Shown piece after piece: positions 27,178 to 34,559 of a stretch of DNA of 64,000 bases. The position numbers and the translations under genes were made by a program. The number at the start of each line of letters is the position of its first letter. Within the stretch, counting starts at the first letter, position 1. Under the pieces are notes generated by a model that was not told the DNA's origin, did not search any database, and was given only the letters and a program-made list of their open reading frames with translations. The stretch comes from Oceanobacter sp045430275 (GTDB lineage: Bacteria; Pseudomonadota; Gammaproteobacteria; Pseudomonadales; Oceanobacteraceae): contig JAILXU010000002.1 in assembly GCA_045430275.1 (NCBI GenBank), forward strand, positions 124,001 to 188,000. The letters run 5' to 3'.

Positions 27178-27267
27178 ATGCCTGATACATCAAGCATGTC
27201 TGACGAGGAATTAGACCTCTGGTCAGACATTAACAATCCAAACAATGATGTTTATTTGGATGATTAA
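27178..27267 (+). CDS. Tiny acidic protein (29 residues)
   Basis: ATG at 27178 is preceded by AGGAGA that overlaps the stop codon of the upstream 70-residue gene, which argues for coupled translation. The product is very acidic: SDEELDLWSDINNPNNDVY ends in LDD. The NPNND-Y motif is conspicuous. No function is known to me. Basic 70-mer and acidic 29-mer from one message suggest that the two products could bind each other; this rests only on charge and linkage. Confidence 0.5.
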   Translation: MPDTSSMSDEELDLWSDINNPNNDVYLDD

Positions 27268-27272
27268 ATAAA

Positions 27273-27300
27273 AAGTAGCTTGGATTTATCCAAGCTACTT
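27273..27300 (-). terminator. Terminator overlapping the end of the 130-residue gene
   Basis: A perfect 11-base-pair stem (AAGTAGCTTGG with CCAAGCTACTT, loop of six). On the minus strand it is followed by TTTTATTTAATC, giving a good Rho-independent terminator that includes the stop codon of the leftward gene. On the plus strand the T-run is poor. Confidence 0.75.
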
Positions 27301-27687
27301 ACATGACGTTGCATTTTCTTCAAATGCATTCAAAAAGCCTTTTTCATCTACCTTATATCGAATATAAGAAATTTCATTCATTGTGTCTTCTAAAGCACAA
27401 AGACATAGCCTTTTTTTTGATCTGTAACTGCTATAGGATAACGGCTCCCTGTATGAGCTAGAGCAAGCCTCCAAAATAGCGTACTCAACTTCCAAAGGGT
27501 AACGATTATCAGATATTGCGTAATCAATAAACTGACTTCCACCATAAGCAAGAATCGCCGTTATACTGGCTGCCTTAAGTGGCTTCTTAACCGTAAACTT
27601 CTTTATAATATTTCCGCAGTTTTTACAATTAAACTCAACTATTGCGCCGACTTCAGCTTTATCACCGCAACTACATGATTCTGTCAT
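27295..27687 (-). CDS. Zinc-ribbon small membrane-associated protein of unknown function
   Basis: A 130-residue protein. The N-terminus holds four cysteines in zinc-ribbon spacing (SCSCGDKAEVGAIVEFNCKNCG). A weak hydrophobic stretch follows (AASITAILAYGGSQFIDYAI), then a segment with further cysteines (EACSSSY, LCLCALED). No family is recognised. GGAG lies five bases before the ATG. The upstream sequence is the right copy of the inverted repeat found also left of the nuclease-ATPase gene, so this gene and that one start from equivalent positions relative to the repeat. A+T-rich codon use marks it as part of the acquired island. Confidence 0.6.
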   Translation of the reverse strand: MTESCSCGDKAEVGAIVEFNCKNCGNIIKKFTVKKPLKAASITAILAYGGSQFIDYAISDNRYPLEVEYAILEACSSSYREPLSYSSYRSKKRLCLCALEDTMNEISYIRYKVDEKGFLNAFEENATSCK

Positions 27688-27719
27688 TTTTGCTCCATGC
27701 TGATTTAGTAGACTGATAA

Positions 27720-27854
27720 CAGACTGGTTCTACGCCTGCGCGTTTTTCTGGATCACATGGCACGTAAATCAGGCAGTGCTTCGCCTAACGTCCCTGAATT
27801 CAAGAACTGACGCTATCAAGTGTTGGAAAAACGAGCAACCCTTTCTGACAAAAC
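27720..27854 (-). repeat. Right copy of the diverged inverted repeat
   Basis: Read on the minus strand it matches 20221-20336 and 20429-20460 (blocks GGGTTGCTCGTTTT, CAACACTTGATAGCGT, CGTGCCATGTGA, AGAAAAACGCGCA, CTG|TT at the end). Inside each copy, GCTCGTTTTTCCA and an inverted partner such as CAGAAAAACGCGC form imperfect ends. The similarity is clear but not recent. Confidence 0.7.
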
Positions 27855-27883
27855 AGACAACGTTGGAAACCACTTACCAACCA

Positions 27884-28372
27884 TCATTTCAGGCTGTCCG
27901 GTAACGGCAATGCCGAACGATCAACGACCTTGCGCATCACAAAGCTGGAGTGAACGCCTGTCACACCTTCGATCCGGGTCAGGGTTCCCAGCAGGAACTG
28001 CTGATACGCCTCCATGTCCTTCACGATCACTTTCAGCACATAGTCGGATGATTGCCCGGTAATCAGATAGCATTCCAGAATTTCCGGGCACCGACGCACC
28101 GCATTTTCAAAGCGATCGAAGCGCTCCGGCGTATGACGATCCATGCTGATCTGAATCAGTGCCAGTAAATCCAGCCCCAGCTTCTTGGCGTTCAAATGCA
28201 CGCGATAGCCTTCAATCAGGCCGCTGTCCTGCAACGCCTTGACCCGACGTGAGCACGGCGAGGGCGACAGTCCAACCGTATCCGCCAGCTCCTGATTCGA
28301 CATATCGCCATTCACCTGCAGCAATTCCAGCAAGTGGCGGTCGATACGATCCAGCTTGATTGGGTCAGTCAT
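27884..28372 (-). CDS. Lrp/AsnC-family transcriptional regulator
   Basis: A 162-residue regulator. The N-terminal winged helix-turn-helix reads LDRIDRHLLELLQVNGDMSNQELADTVGLSPSPCSRRV, and the C-terminal ligand-sensing RAM domain includes VTGQSSDYVLKV-like sequence (LITGQSSDYVLKVIVKDM) and GVTGVHSSFVMR. Such proteins bind an amino acid and control metabolism genes, often the divergent neighbour. Here leuA starts 231 bases away on the other strand, so leucine or a related amino acid is a reasonable effector (inferred). The stop codon lies 30 bases from the right copy of the inverted repeat. Confidence 0.9.
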   Translation of the reverse strand: MTDPIKLDRIDRHLLELLQVNGDMSNQELADTVGLSPSPCSRRVKALQDSGLIEGYRVHLNAKKLGLDLLALIQISMDRHTPERFDRFENAVRRCPEILECYLITGQSSDYVLKVIVKDMEAYQQFLLGTLTRIEGVTGVHSSFVMRKVVDRSALPLPDSLK

Positions 28373-28603
28373 GGTGTTCTCTTTCTTTGTTGATGAATCA
28401 GGTCGTGTTGTTCAGATCACGTTAGCTTGATTATTGATACAAAATTACGCCCAATCCGACCTTAAAACAATAAACTACCAACAAGAAACAAAAACACAGC
28501 ATAAACCACCAAAAATAAAACCATACAGCGCAATTTTGCAAACCAATGCTATCGGCCCCGCTCTATTCTGTACACAACTTGAGAACAACGCAGAGCCGCA
28601 GCC

Positions 28604-30301
28604 ATGAGACAGTATTCCTACCAGCAACCGGGTTTTAATCCGGCACGTTACAAACGCTTCCAGCAGATCCCATTGCCAGATCGTCGTTGGCCAGAACAGC
28701 AGATTCATCACGCCCCGCAATGGTGTTCGGTAGATTTGCGCGATGGCAACCAGGCCCTGATCGAACCAATGAACGTCACCCAGAAACAGCAGATGTGGCA
28801 TTTGTTGGTGCGCATGGGCTTCAAACAGATTGAGGTCGGTTTCCCGTCTGCATCACAGCCAGACTACGATTTTGTGCGCTGGTTGATTGAAGAGAACCAG
28901 ATTCCCGACGATGTCACCGTTCAGGTATTGGTGCAGGCACGCGATGAGCTGATCGAACGCACGTTCGAGGCGTTGGATGGCGTCAAACAGGCCATCGTAC
29001 ACGTGTACAACTCGACCTCGAAAACCCAGCGGGATCGGGTGTTTGGCTTGAACAAGCAAGGCATTCTGGAAATTGCCCAGCACGGTGCTCGACGCGTTCA
29101 GGAAGTCTCGCGCCGCTATGGCAACACTCAATGGACGTTTGAATATTCACCGGAAAGTTTCTCCAATACCGAGATCGACTTTGCCATCGAGATTTGCGAT
29201 GCCGTCACCGAGGTCTGGAAGCCGACCCCGGAACGTCCTGTGATCATCAACCTCCCGGCCACCGTTGAATCGTCGTTGCCGAACCATTTTGCCGACCAAA
29301 TTGAGTACTTCTGTCGCAAGGTCAAACGTCGCAGCAGCTTGTCCATCAGTGTGCATACCCACAACGACCGAGGCTGTGCCGTTGCCGCCGCCGAGCTGGC
29401 GTTGTTGGCCGGTGCCGACCGGGTTGAAGGCACCTTGATGGGCAATGGCGAGCGTACTGGCAACATGGACATCGTCACCATGGCGATGAACCTCTACAGC
29501 CAGGGCGTTGATCCACAGCTCGACATCAGCATTGCCGATGACATCATCAGTACCGTTGAGAGCTGCACCAATATCAAGACACACCCGCGTCACCCGTGGT
29601 TGGGCGAGCTGGTTTACACCGCATTCTCGGGCAGCCATCAGGACGCCATTCGCAAATGTTTGACTCAGCAAGATGAGGAAGAACATTGGGATGTGGCGTA
29701 TTTGCCGATCAATCCGGCGGATATTGGCCGTGACTATCAGTCGGTAATTCGGGTCAACAGCCAATCTGGCAAGGGCGGTGCCAGCTACTTGATAGAACAA
29801 GCGTTAGGCGTCACCATTCCTCGCTGGTTTCAGGTGGAATTATCCCAACCTGTACAGGCCCAGACCGAAGCCGCAGGCGGCGAACTGGACACTCAGGAGC
29901 TGGTCGGCGTGATGCGCAATCGCTTTATGCGCAATGAAGGTTTGCAGCTCGACAGCTACCAGATTGAAGCCAGCAACGGTCAACATCGTATTCAAGCCAA
30001 CGTCAACGACGGTGAACGTATCCAGTTGGTACATGGCTCTGGCAGTGGTGCCATCAGTGCCTTCGCAGACAGCCTGAACAAGGCTTACGGCATCAGCATT
30101 CATGTCGTGCAGTTTGATGAGCAAGCGGTGGAAGAAGGTTCTGAAGCCAAGGCCATGGCCTTTGTTCAAACCAATATTAACGGCAAGCGCTATACCGCTG
30201 CAGCGCAGGATAACGATACCGTTGGGGCCAGCATTCGTGCGATTTTAACGACTGTTAGTCAATCGGGGGCAGTTGTGGCAGAACAGCCACAGATGGCTTG
30301 A
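28604..30301 (+). CDS. leuA: 2-isopropylmalate synthase (type 2, LeuA2-like)
   Basis: Condenses acetyl-CoA with 2-oxoisovalerate in the first committed step of leucine synthesis, in the cytoplasm. The catalytic barrel begins WCSVDLRDGNQALIEPM and includes SVHTHNDRGCAVAAAELALLAGADRVEGTLMGNGERTGN (metal ligands H, H, N). The C-terminal regulatory domain, residues about 440-550, should bind leucine for feedback inhibition. The opening FNPARYKRFQQIPLPDRRWPEQ and the length of 565 residues are typical of the longer type found in actinobacteria and many proteobacteria. It is divergent from the Lrp-type gene and ends with a strong bidirectional terminator. Confidence 0.94.
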   Translation: MRQYSYQQPGFNPARYKRFQQIPLPDRRWPEQQIHHAPQWCSVDLRDGNQALIEPMNVTQKQQMWHLLVRMGFKQIEVGFPSASQPDYDFVRWLIEENQIPDDVTVQVLVQARDELIERTFEALDGVKQAIVHVYNSTSKTQRDRVFGLNKQGILEIAQHGARRVQEVSRRYGNTQWTFEYSPESFSNTEIDFAIEICDAVTEVWKPTPERPVIINLPATVESSLPNHFADQIEYFCRKVKRRSSLSISVHTHNDRGCAVAAAELALLAGADRVEGTLMGNGERTGNMDIVTMAMNLYSQGVDPQLDISIADDIISTVESCTNIKTHPRHPWLGELVYTAFSGSHQDAIRKCLTQQDEEEHWDVAYLPINPADIGRDYQSVIRVNSQSGKGGASYLIEQALGVTIPRWFQVELSQPVQAQTEAAGGELDTQELVGVMRNRFMRNEGLQLDSYQIEASNGQHRIQANVNDGERIQLVHGSGSGAISAFADSLNKAYGISIHVVQFDEQAVEEGSEAKAMAFVQTNINGKRYTAAAQDNDTVGASIRAILTTVSQSGAVVAEQPQMA

Positions 30302-30320
30302 ATATTCTGATATAAAACCA

Positions 30321-30364
30321 AAGCCTCTCGCTCCCACGCAAGAGCATGGGAACGAGAGGCTTAC
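30321..30364. terminator. Bidirectional terminator between leuA and the convergent lipoprotein gene
   Basis: A long hairpin with arms AAGCCTCTCGCTCCCACGC and GCATGGGAACGAGAGGCTT (two mismatches, four-base loop). On the minus strand it is followed by TTGGTTTTAT; on the plus strand by TTACAG. It lies 20 bases after the leuA stop. Confidence 0.75.
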
Positions 30365-30391
30365 AGCGGTTTATTTGCTCAAAAGCAGAAG

Positions 30392-31294
30392 TTACTGGGC
30401 AACCGTATTGGCAACGCCATCCATGGTCACGGTCATATTTTCACAATCACCGTCAAAACTGATGTCTACCTGATTGGTATCGTCATCCGTTAAACGAATC
30501 GTGCCCATTTTGATATTGCCGTTATCGCAGTAGGTAATATTCTGAGCTGACATTTCAAAGTAACCTTCGTCTTCATCGTAAATTCTGGCACTCATCTGAC
30601 TGCCAGAGTCATCTGATGAGAATTGCAGATTTTCCGCCTGGAAGGTTTCACCATCAACGGAGTACGTGGTCGTCGCAGTACACTGGTACTGGGCGTTGCA
30701 ATTTATCGACTCAACCAGGCGCATCACCTCTCCATCAATATTCACGGTCATATTCATATCAGTCCGAGAAATGCCGGTCTGGGGGTTGTCGACGGTGGAG
30801 AGTGTTCCGTTAGTCACGATGTTCTGCCCATCGACACGGATGGAGACCTGATTGTAAGTCAGCAGCGTGGTCGTTGTATGATCGGACGAACTGCTCTTCA
30901 TCAACATCGAACCATCAATGATGACATCGTCGTCACAATATTGATCAAAGTTCAAAGTGACAATTTCAGACCCTGAAATCGTCATAGAACCACCGCAATC
31001 GCCACTCAGAATTTGAGATTGCTGGATACTGCGACTGATGCTGCGTGATGAGGAAGCAGACAATCCTGCCATCGGAATCTGGTTGCGTTGATCTTTGGCT
31101 TCAGCCGACTTAATCGCCTGTTTGGCGGTTTTGGCCAGGTCACTGCTGTTCTCAGACGACAACACCGCCGCTTCCTGTTTGCCTGAATAACTCGGGGACG
31201 AGTTCTTGTCTGAATCACTGTCAGAACCCGAACCTCCACAAGCCACCAAAGCCCCGGATACAACACCTGCCATCAATGCGTGTCTGATTTCCAT
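30392..31294 (-). CDS. Exported lipoprotein of unknown function
   Basis: A 300-residue protein with a clear lipoprotein signal (MEIRHALMAGVVSGALVAC; lipobox LVAC). A low-complexity Ser/Asp/Gly linker follows (GGSGSDSDSDKNSS). The body is rich in Ser, Thr and Asp with many short beta-strand-like stretches and three pairs of cysteines (SGDCGG, DQYCDDD, INCNAQYQC, ITYCDNG), probably disulphide-bonded. No family recognised. AAGGAG lies seven bases before the ATG, predicting strong translation. It is single, with terminator hairpins at its end and no obvious partner. Confidence 0.75.
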   Translation of the reverse strand: MEIRHALMAGVVSGALVACGGSGSDSDSDKNSSPSYSGKQEAAVLSSENSSDLAKTAKQAIKSAEAKDQRNQIPMAGLSASSSRSISRSIQQSQILSGDCGGSMTISGSEIVTLNFDQYCDDDVIIDGSMLMKSSSSDHTTTTLLTYNQVSIRVDGQNIVTNGTLSTVDNPQTGISRTDMNMTVNIDGEVMRLVESINCNAQYQCTATTTYSVDGETFQAENLQFSSDDSGSQMSARIYDEDEGYFEMSAQNITYCDNGNIKMGTIRLTDDDTNQVDISFDGDCENMTVTMDGVANTVAQ

Positions 31295-31447
31295 TTCATT
31301 CTCCTTGTGAACACATCAAAGCCTGTATGTTACCCAGTATTCTGACTTGCAGTGCCAACAAGTTCGCACCTCAGTCACATAAAGTTACATTCCTGTGATA
31401 CAGAGCACGCTTGAATCTTAAAGTCTGCAATAAGAATGGCCGGGCCA

Positions 31448-34297
31448 TCAAAAACGCATAAGCGATATGGCCTGCTGCAGTACCCGAACCCCGACCGGCA
31501 TAACCCGATTCCAGATCTGCTGGGCAATAATCCCGGCCATCACCGCCAGCGTAAACTGCAACACCGGCCAGTCCGGCAAGCCAGTTTTAGGCATGTGGTA
31601 CAGCACTGTCCAGTGGAGGATGTAAATAAACAGCGTGGAAGAAGCCAACAGTAATATTGGCTGTTTGAGCAATGCCAGCACAGGCACTCGGGGAATCCAG
31701 ATAACCAGCAGCACACAGCCAATAAAGGCCACGTCCATCAGGGGCAGAAGATCCAGCAAGGCTTCATTCAGGTAAATCAGGCTGCACAAAACGACAGTGA
31801 CCACGCTGACCAGCAACTTGCGGGCAGTGGTTGTTTTGGCATAGTACATAGCCATCCCCAGCGATAACAGCCAGGTCCAGCGAAACGGTGCAACCGTTTC
31901 TTTGGCGATTTCACCATTGAAAATATCCAGCGTGACTTGCAAGACCGCCAGAGCAAAGCACAACAGCGTGATCACCATTGACCACTGAAAGGCATCCAAA
32001 CGATTGACTAAAGTATTTTTTTGGCACTGTTGCCACTTGTAGATACCCAACCAGACACCGCTGACAAACAGCAAATTCATCATCAGGACATCCAGATACC
32101 AAAAAGGCCACAGGGGAAATTCCGGGTTGGGTATCAGGGTGCCCAGCATGAATAGCTGAGGCCACCAACTGTCTCCAACCAGAATAAATCGCGCCACTTG
32201 CCATAGCAGAGTTGGCACACCAAAGCTGAGGATAAACACCATCACGGGCCGAATATCACCCGTGGATCGAATCGACGGGGCCAGAAAGCGCGCAAAGCTA
32301 ACGCCCGATAGAACAAACAGCATAGAGGTTGCTGGAATAAACAGCACTTCCATATGCCACAACACCACCAGACAAATCGACACGGCTCGCAATAATACCG
32401 AGGTTTCCATATTGATCAGCTGCGGGTGGCTGCGTTTCTGTGTGTATTCCTGGGTCTCGGCCGATACCTGATTGACCAGGTCTGCTATTGGTATGCTTTC
32501 CCAGCCTTCCGGTGCAGAATCGATGATGCTCTCAATCATCAGGGTGGCGTTGATAAACGATAACGAATCACCACCCAGCTCGATAAAAGTGATGTCCGGA
32601 TTCTGAATCCGGCAACTCAGAATATCTTCCAGCCCGTGAATGATCTGAACGGTTTTTTCATCCAGATGATCCAGACAGACCAAATCGGCTTGATCACCCT
32701 GCTCGGCTGTCAGTGACATCAACGCTTGCCGATCAACTTTACCGTTGGCCAACAGGGGAAGACGCTCCAGCGCCACCAGTCGCTGCGGCACTTCATAACT
32801 CGGTAGCTGCTGCGTCAAATACGCATTCAGCGCCGCCTCATCAACGCTCTGATCCGCAACGCAGGTGTAGTAACCCACCAGAAACTTGTGGCCATCCGAC
32901 TTTTCGTGCGCCATTACAAAGGCGCGGGAAATACCATCAAACCGCTCGATTTTGGCTGACACTTCCGCCGGTTCGACCCGAAAGCCACGGATTTTGACCT
33001 GATCATCCAGACGCCCCAGCAAAACCACCTGACCATCATCCCGATAAAGACCACAATCACCCGTGCGGTAACACAAGTCGTCTGGCTGCTGCGCGTCAGT
33101 AAACGGGTTGGCAATAAAACGGGAAGTCGCCTTGTCCGCTTCCTTCAAATAACCGCGTGATAAATACGCCGTGCGAATCAGGATTTCACCGCGCTCACCG
33201 GCTTTAGCCAGCGTGCCATCCGATGTCACAATCAGCAGTTGGACGTCCGCAATGCCCTCTCCAATTGGCAAGGGGCCTTCTTCCCAGTGAAGCGGCACAT
33301 CGAAACACGCCATGGCTTGCGGAGTTTCTGTCGCGCCGTAGAAATTCACCTGAGACGCACGCGACGCCACGCTCCGAAGACGCTGACTGACTTTTTTCGA
33401 CAACACATCGCCGCCGAAGTACAACCACTTCAAATCACCCAGATGGTCATCACGGATCTCACAGCCAATAGCGATCAATTCCCCCAGTGCCGGAGTCAGG
33501 TGGCACACAGAGATACGCTCCCGATTCAACCAGTCAACCAGCCGGGCCGGATCAAGAATCAGAGACTGGTCCGGTATACACAGCGTGGCTCCAATCGACA
33601 GCGGCGTCATGACATCGCGCAAAACCGGATCGTGCCCCAGCCCCGACAACAACGAAAAACGCTCCTCCGAAGTAAAACCATGACGCTCAGCATGCCACTC
33701 AATAAAGTGAACCAGCGGCGCATGATGGGTGAGGATTCCCTTGGGCTTGCCCGTAGTTCCCGAGGTAAAAAAGCCATAGGCCAGGCTTTCTGAATCCACT
33801 GCGGCTACACCGTGCTGATCACAAGGAACATCAGGAAAAAGAAACAAAGCGTCCTTAATGTCTGAAGGAATGCATAAATGCCCTTGGCACTCGCGCCCTA
33901 CATCGGTGGCCACTGGGCTGTCACGACCATCCAGAATCAACGTTGGTTGCCACTCTTCCAGTACGGTTTCAATACGCGCCGAAGGGTAACGGGAATCAAC
34001 AACAAGAAAGGCTCCCCCCGCTCGCCAGACACCTAACATGGCAAACACCAACGCCGGATTACGATCGGCCATGATGGCCACTCTGGCTTGCGCCTGACTT
34101 TCCACCAGTCCCTGATTCTGTTGCACGATCCATTGCGCAATCTGATGGCTGATTTGTGCCAGATCCTGATAGGAACACTGGCCATGATCGGAGCGCAGAG
34201 CAATAGCACCTGGTCGGATTTTGGCCTGCGTCAGAAACGCATCAAAAATGCGCGCGCATGAATGGTATGGCAAACACTCAGAGGGATTGGGAGGCAT
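31448..34297 (-). CDS. Adenylation-carrier-acyltransferase 3 fusion (single-module NRPS-like membrane enzyme)
   Basis: A 949-residue fusion. Residues about 15-520 are an ANL adenylation domain: TSGTTGKPKG near residue 178, NFYGATETPQ, YRTGDCG, LGRLDDQVKIRGFRVEP and the catalytic lysine motif NGKVDRQAL. A carrier domain follows with the phosphopantetheine serine in ELGGDSLSF (about residue 576). Residues about 640-949 contain about ten hydrophobic helices starting LLRAVSICLVVLWHMEVLF, typical of membrane acyltransferase 3. The enzyme should activate an amino or hydroxy acid, load it on the carrier, and pass it to a membrane or envelope acceptor. The substrate is not predictable. The phosphoketolase-like gene lies 262 bases upstream on the same strand. 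Confidence 0.85.
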   Translation of the reverse strand: MPPNPSECLPYHSCARIFDAFLTQAKIRPGAIALRSDHGQCSYQDLAQISHQIAQWIVQQNQGLVESQAQARVAIMADRNPALVFAMLGVWRAGGAFLVVDSRYPSARIETVLEEWQPTLILDGRDSPVATDVGRECQGHLCIPSDIKDALFLFPDVPCDQHGVAAVDSESLAYGFFTSGTTGKPKGILTHHAPLVHFIEWHAERHGFTSEERFSLLSGLGHDPVLRDVMTPLSIGATLCIPDQSLILDPARLVDWLNRERISVCHLTPALGELIAIGCEIRDDHLGDLKWLYFGGDVLSKKVSQRLRSVASRASQVNFYGATETPQAMACFDVPLHWEEGPLPIGEGIADVQLLIVTSDGTLAKAGERGEILIRTAYLSRGYLKEADKATSRFIANPFTDAQQPDDLCYRTGDCGLYRDDGQVVLLGRLDDQVKIRGFRVEPAEVSAKIERFDGISRAFVMAHEKSDGHKFLVGYYTCVADQSVDEAALNAYLTQQLPSYEVPQRLVALERLPLLANGKVDRQALMSLTAEQGDQADLVCLDHLDEKTVQIIHGLEDILSCRIQNPDITFIELGGDSLSFINATLMIESIIDSAPEGWESIPIADLVNQVSAETQEYTQKRSHPQLINMETSVLLRAVSICLVVLWHMEVLFIPATSMLFVLSGVSFARFLAPSIRSTGDIRPVMVFILSFGVPTLLWQVARFILVGDSWWPQLFMLGTLIPNPEFPLWPFWYLDVLMMNLLFVSGVWLGIYKWQQCQKNTLVNRLDAFQWSMVITLLCFALAVLQVTLDIFNGEIAKETVAPFRWTWLLSLGMAMYYAKTTTARKLLVSVVTVVLCSLIYLNEALLDLLPLMDVAFIGCVLLVIWIPRVPVLALLKQPILLLASSTLFIYILHWTVLYHMPKTGLPDWPVLQFTLAVMAGIIAQQIWNRVMPVGVRVLQQAISLMRF

Positions 34298-34559
34298 AGA
34301 TTCCAGCCGAATTGATCAGAGGCATTTCAAGGATTGAACGGAGTCGGCTGAGTACCTGTCGGCTTCACCACCCCGTTCACAACACGCTATAAATTACCAA
34401 CAATTGGATCTCAATGTTACAAAATGTAAAAAATATATCGTGTATTTTTCTAACTGAGAGGCCGGGTCTACAAAAAGAGTAAAAGTGCAGAGGAACCGCT
34501 CCCTCTGTCATCAAGCGAACAGCGACCATAAATTTGGCCGCCACCAGGAGCCGTTCAGG

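Noticed and set aside
19962..27884. Integron integrase or transposase gene
   Set aside because: No frame in the accessory zone resembles a tyrosine recombinase or DDE transposase; the cassette call rests on its ends alone.
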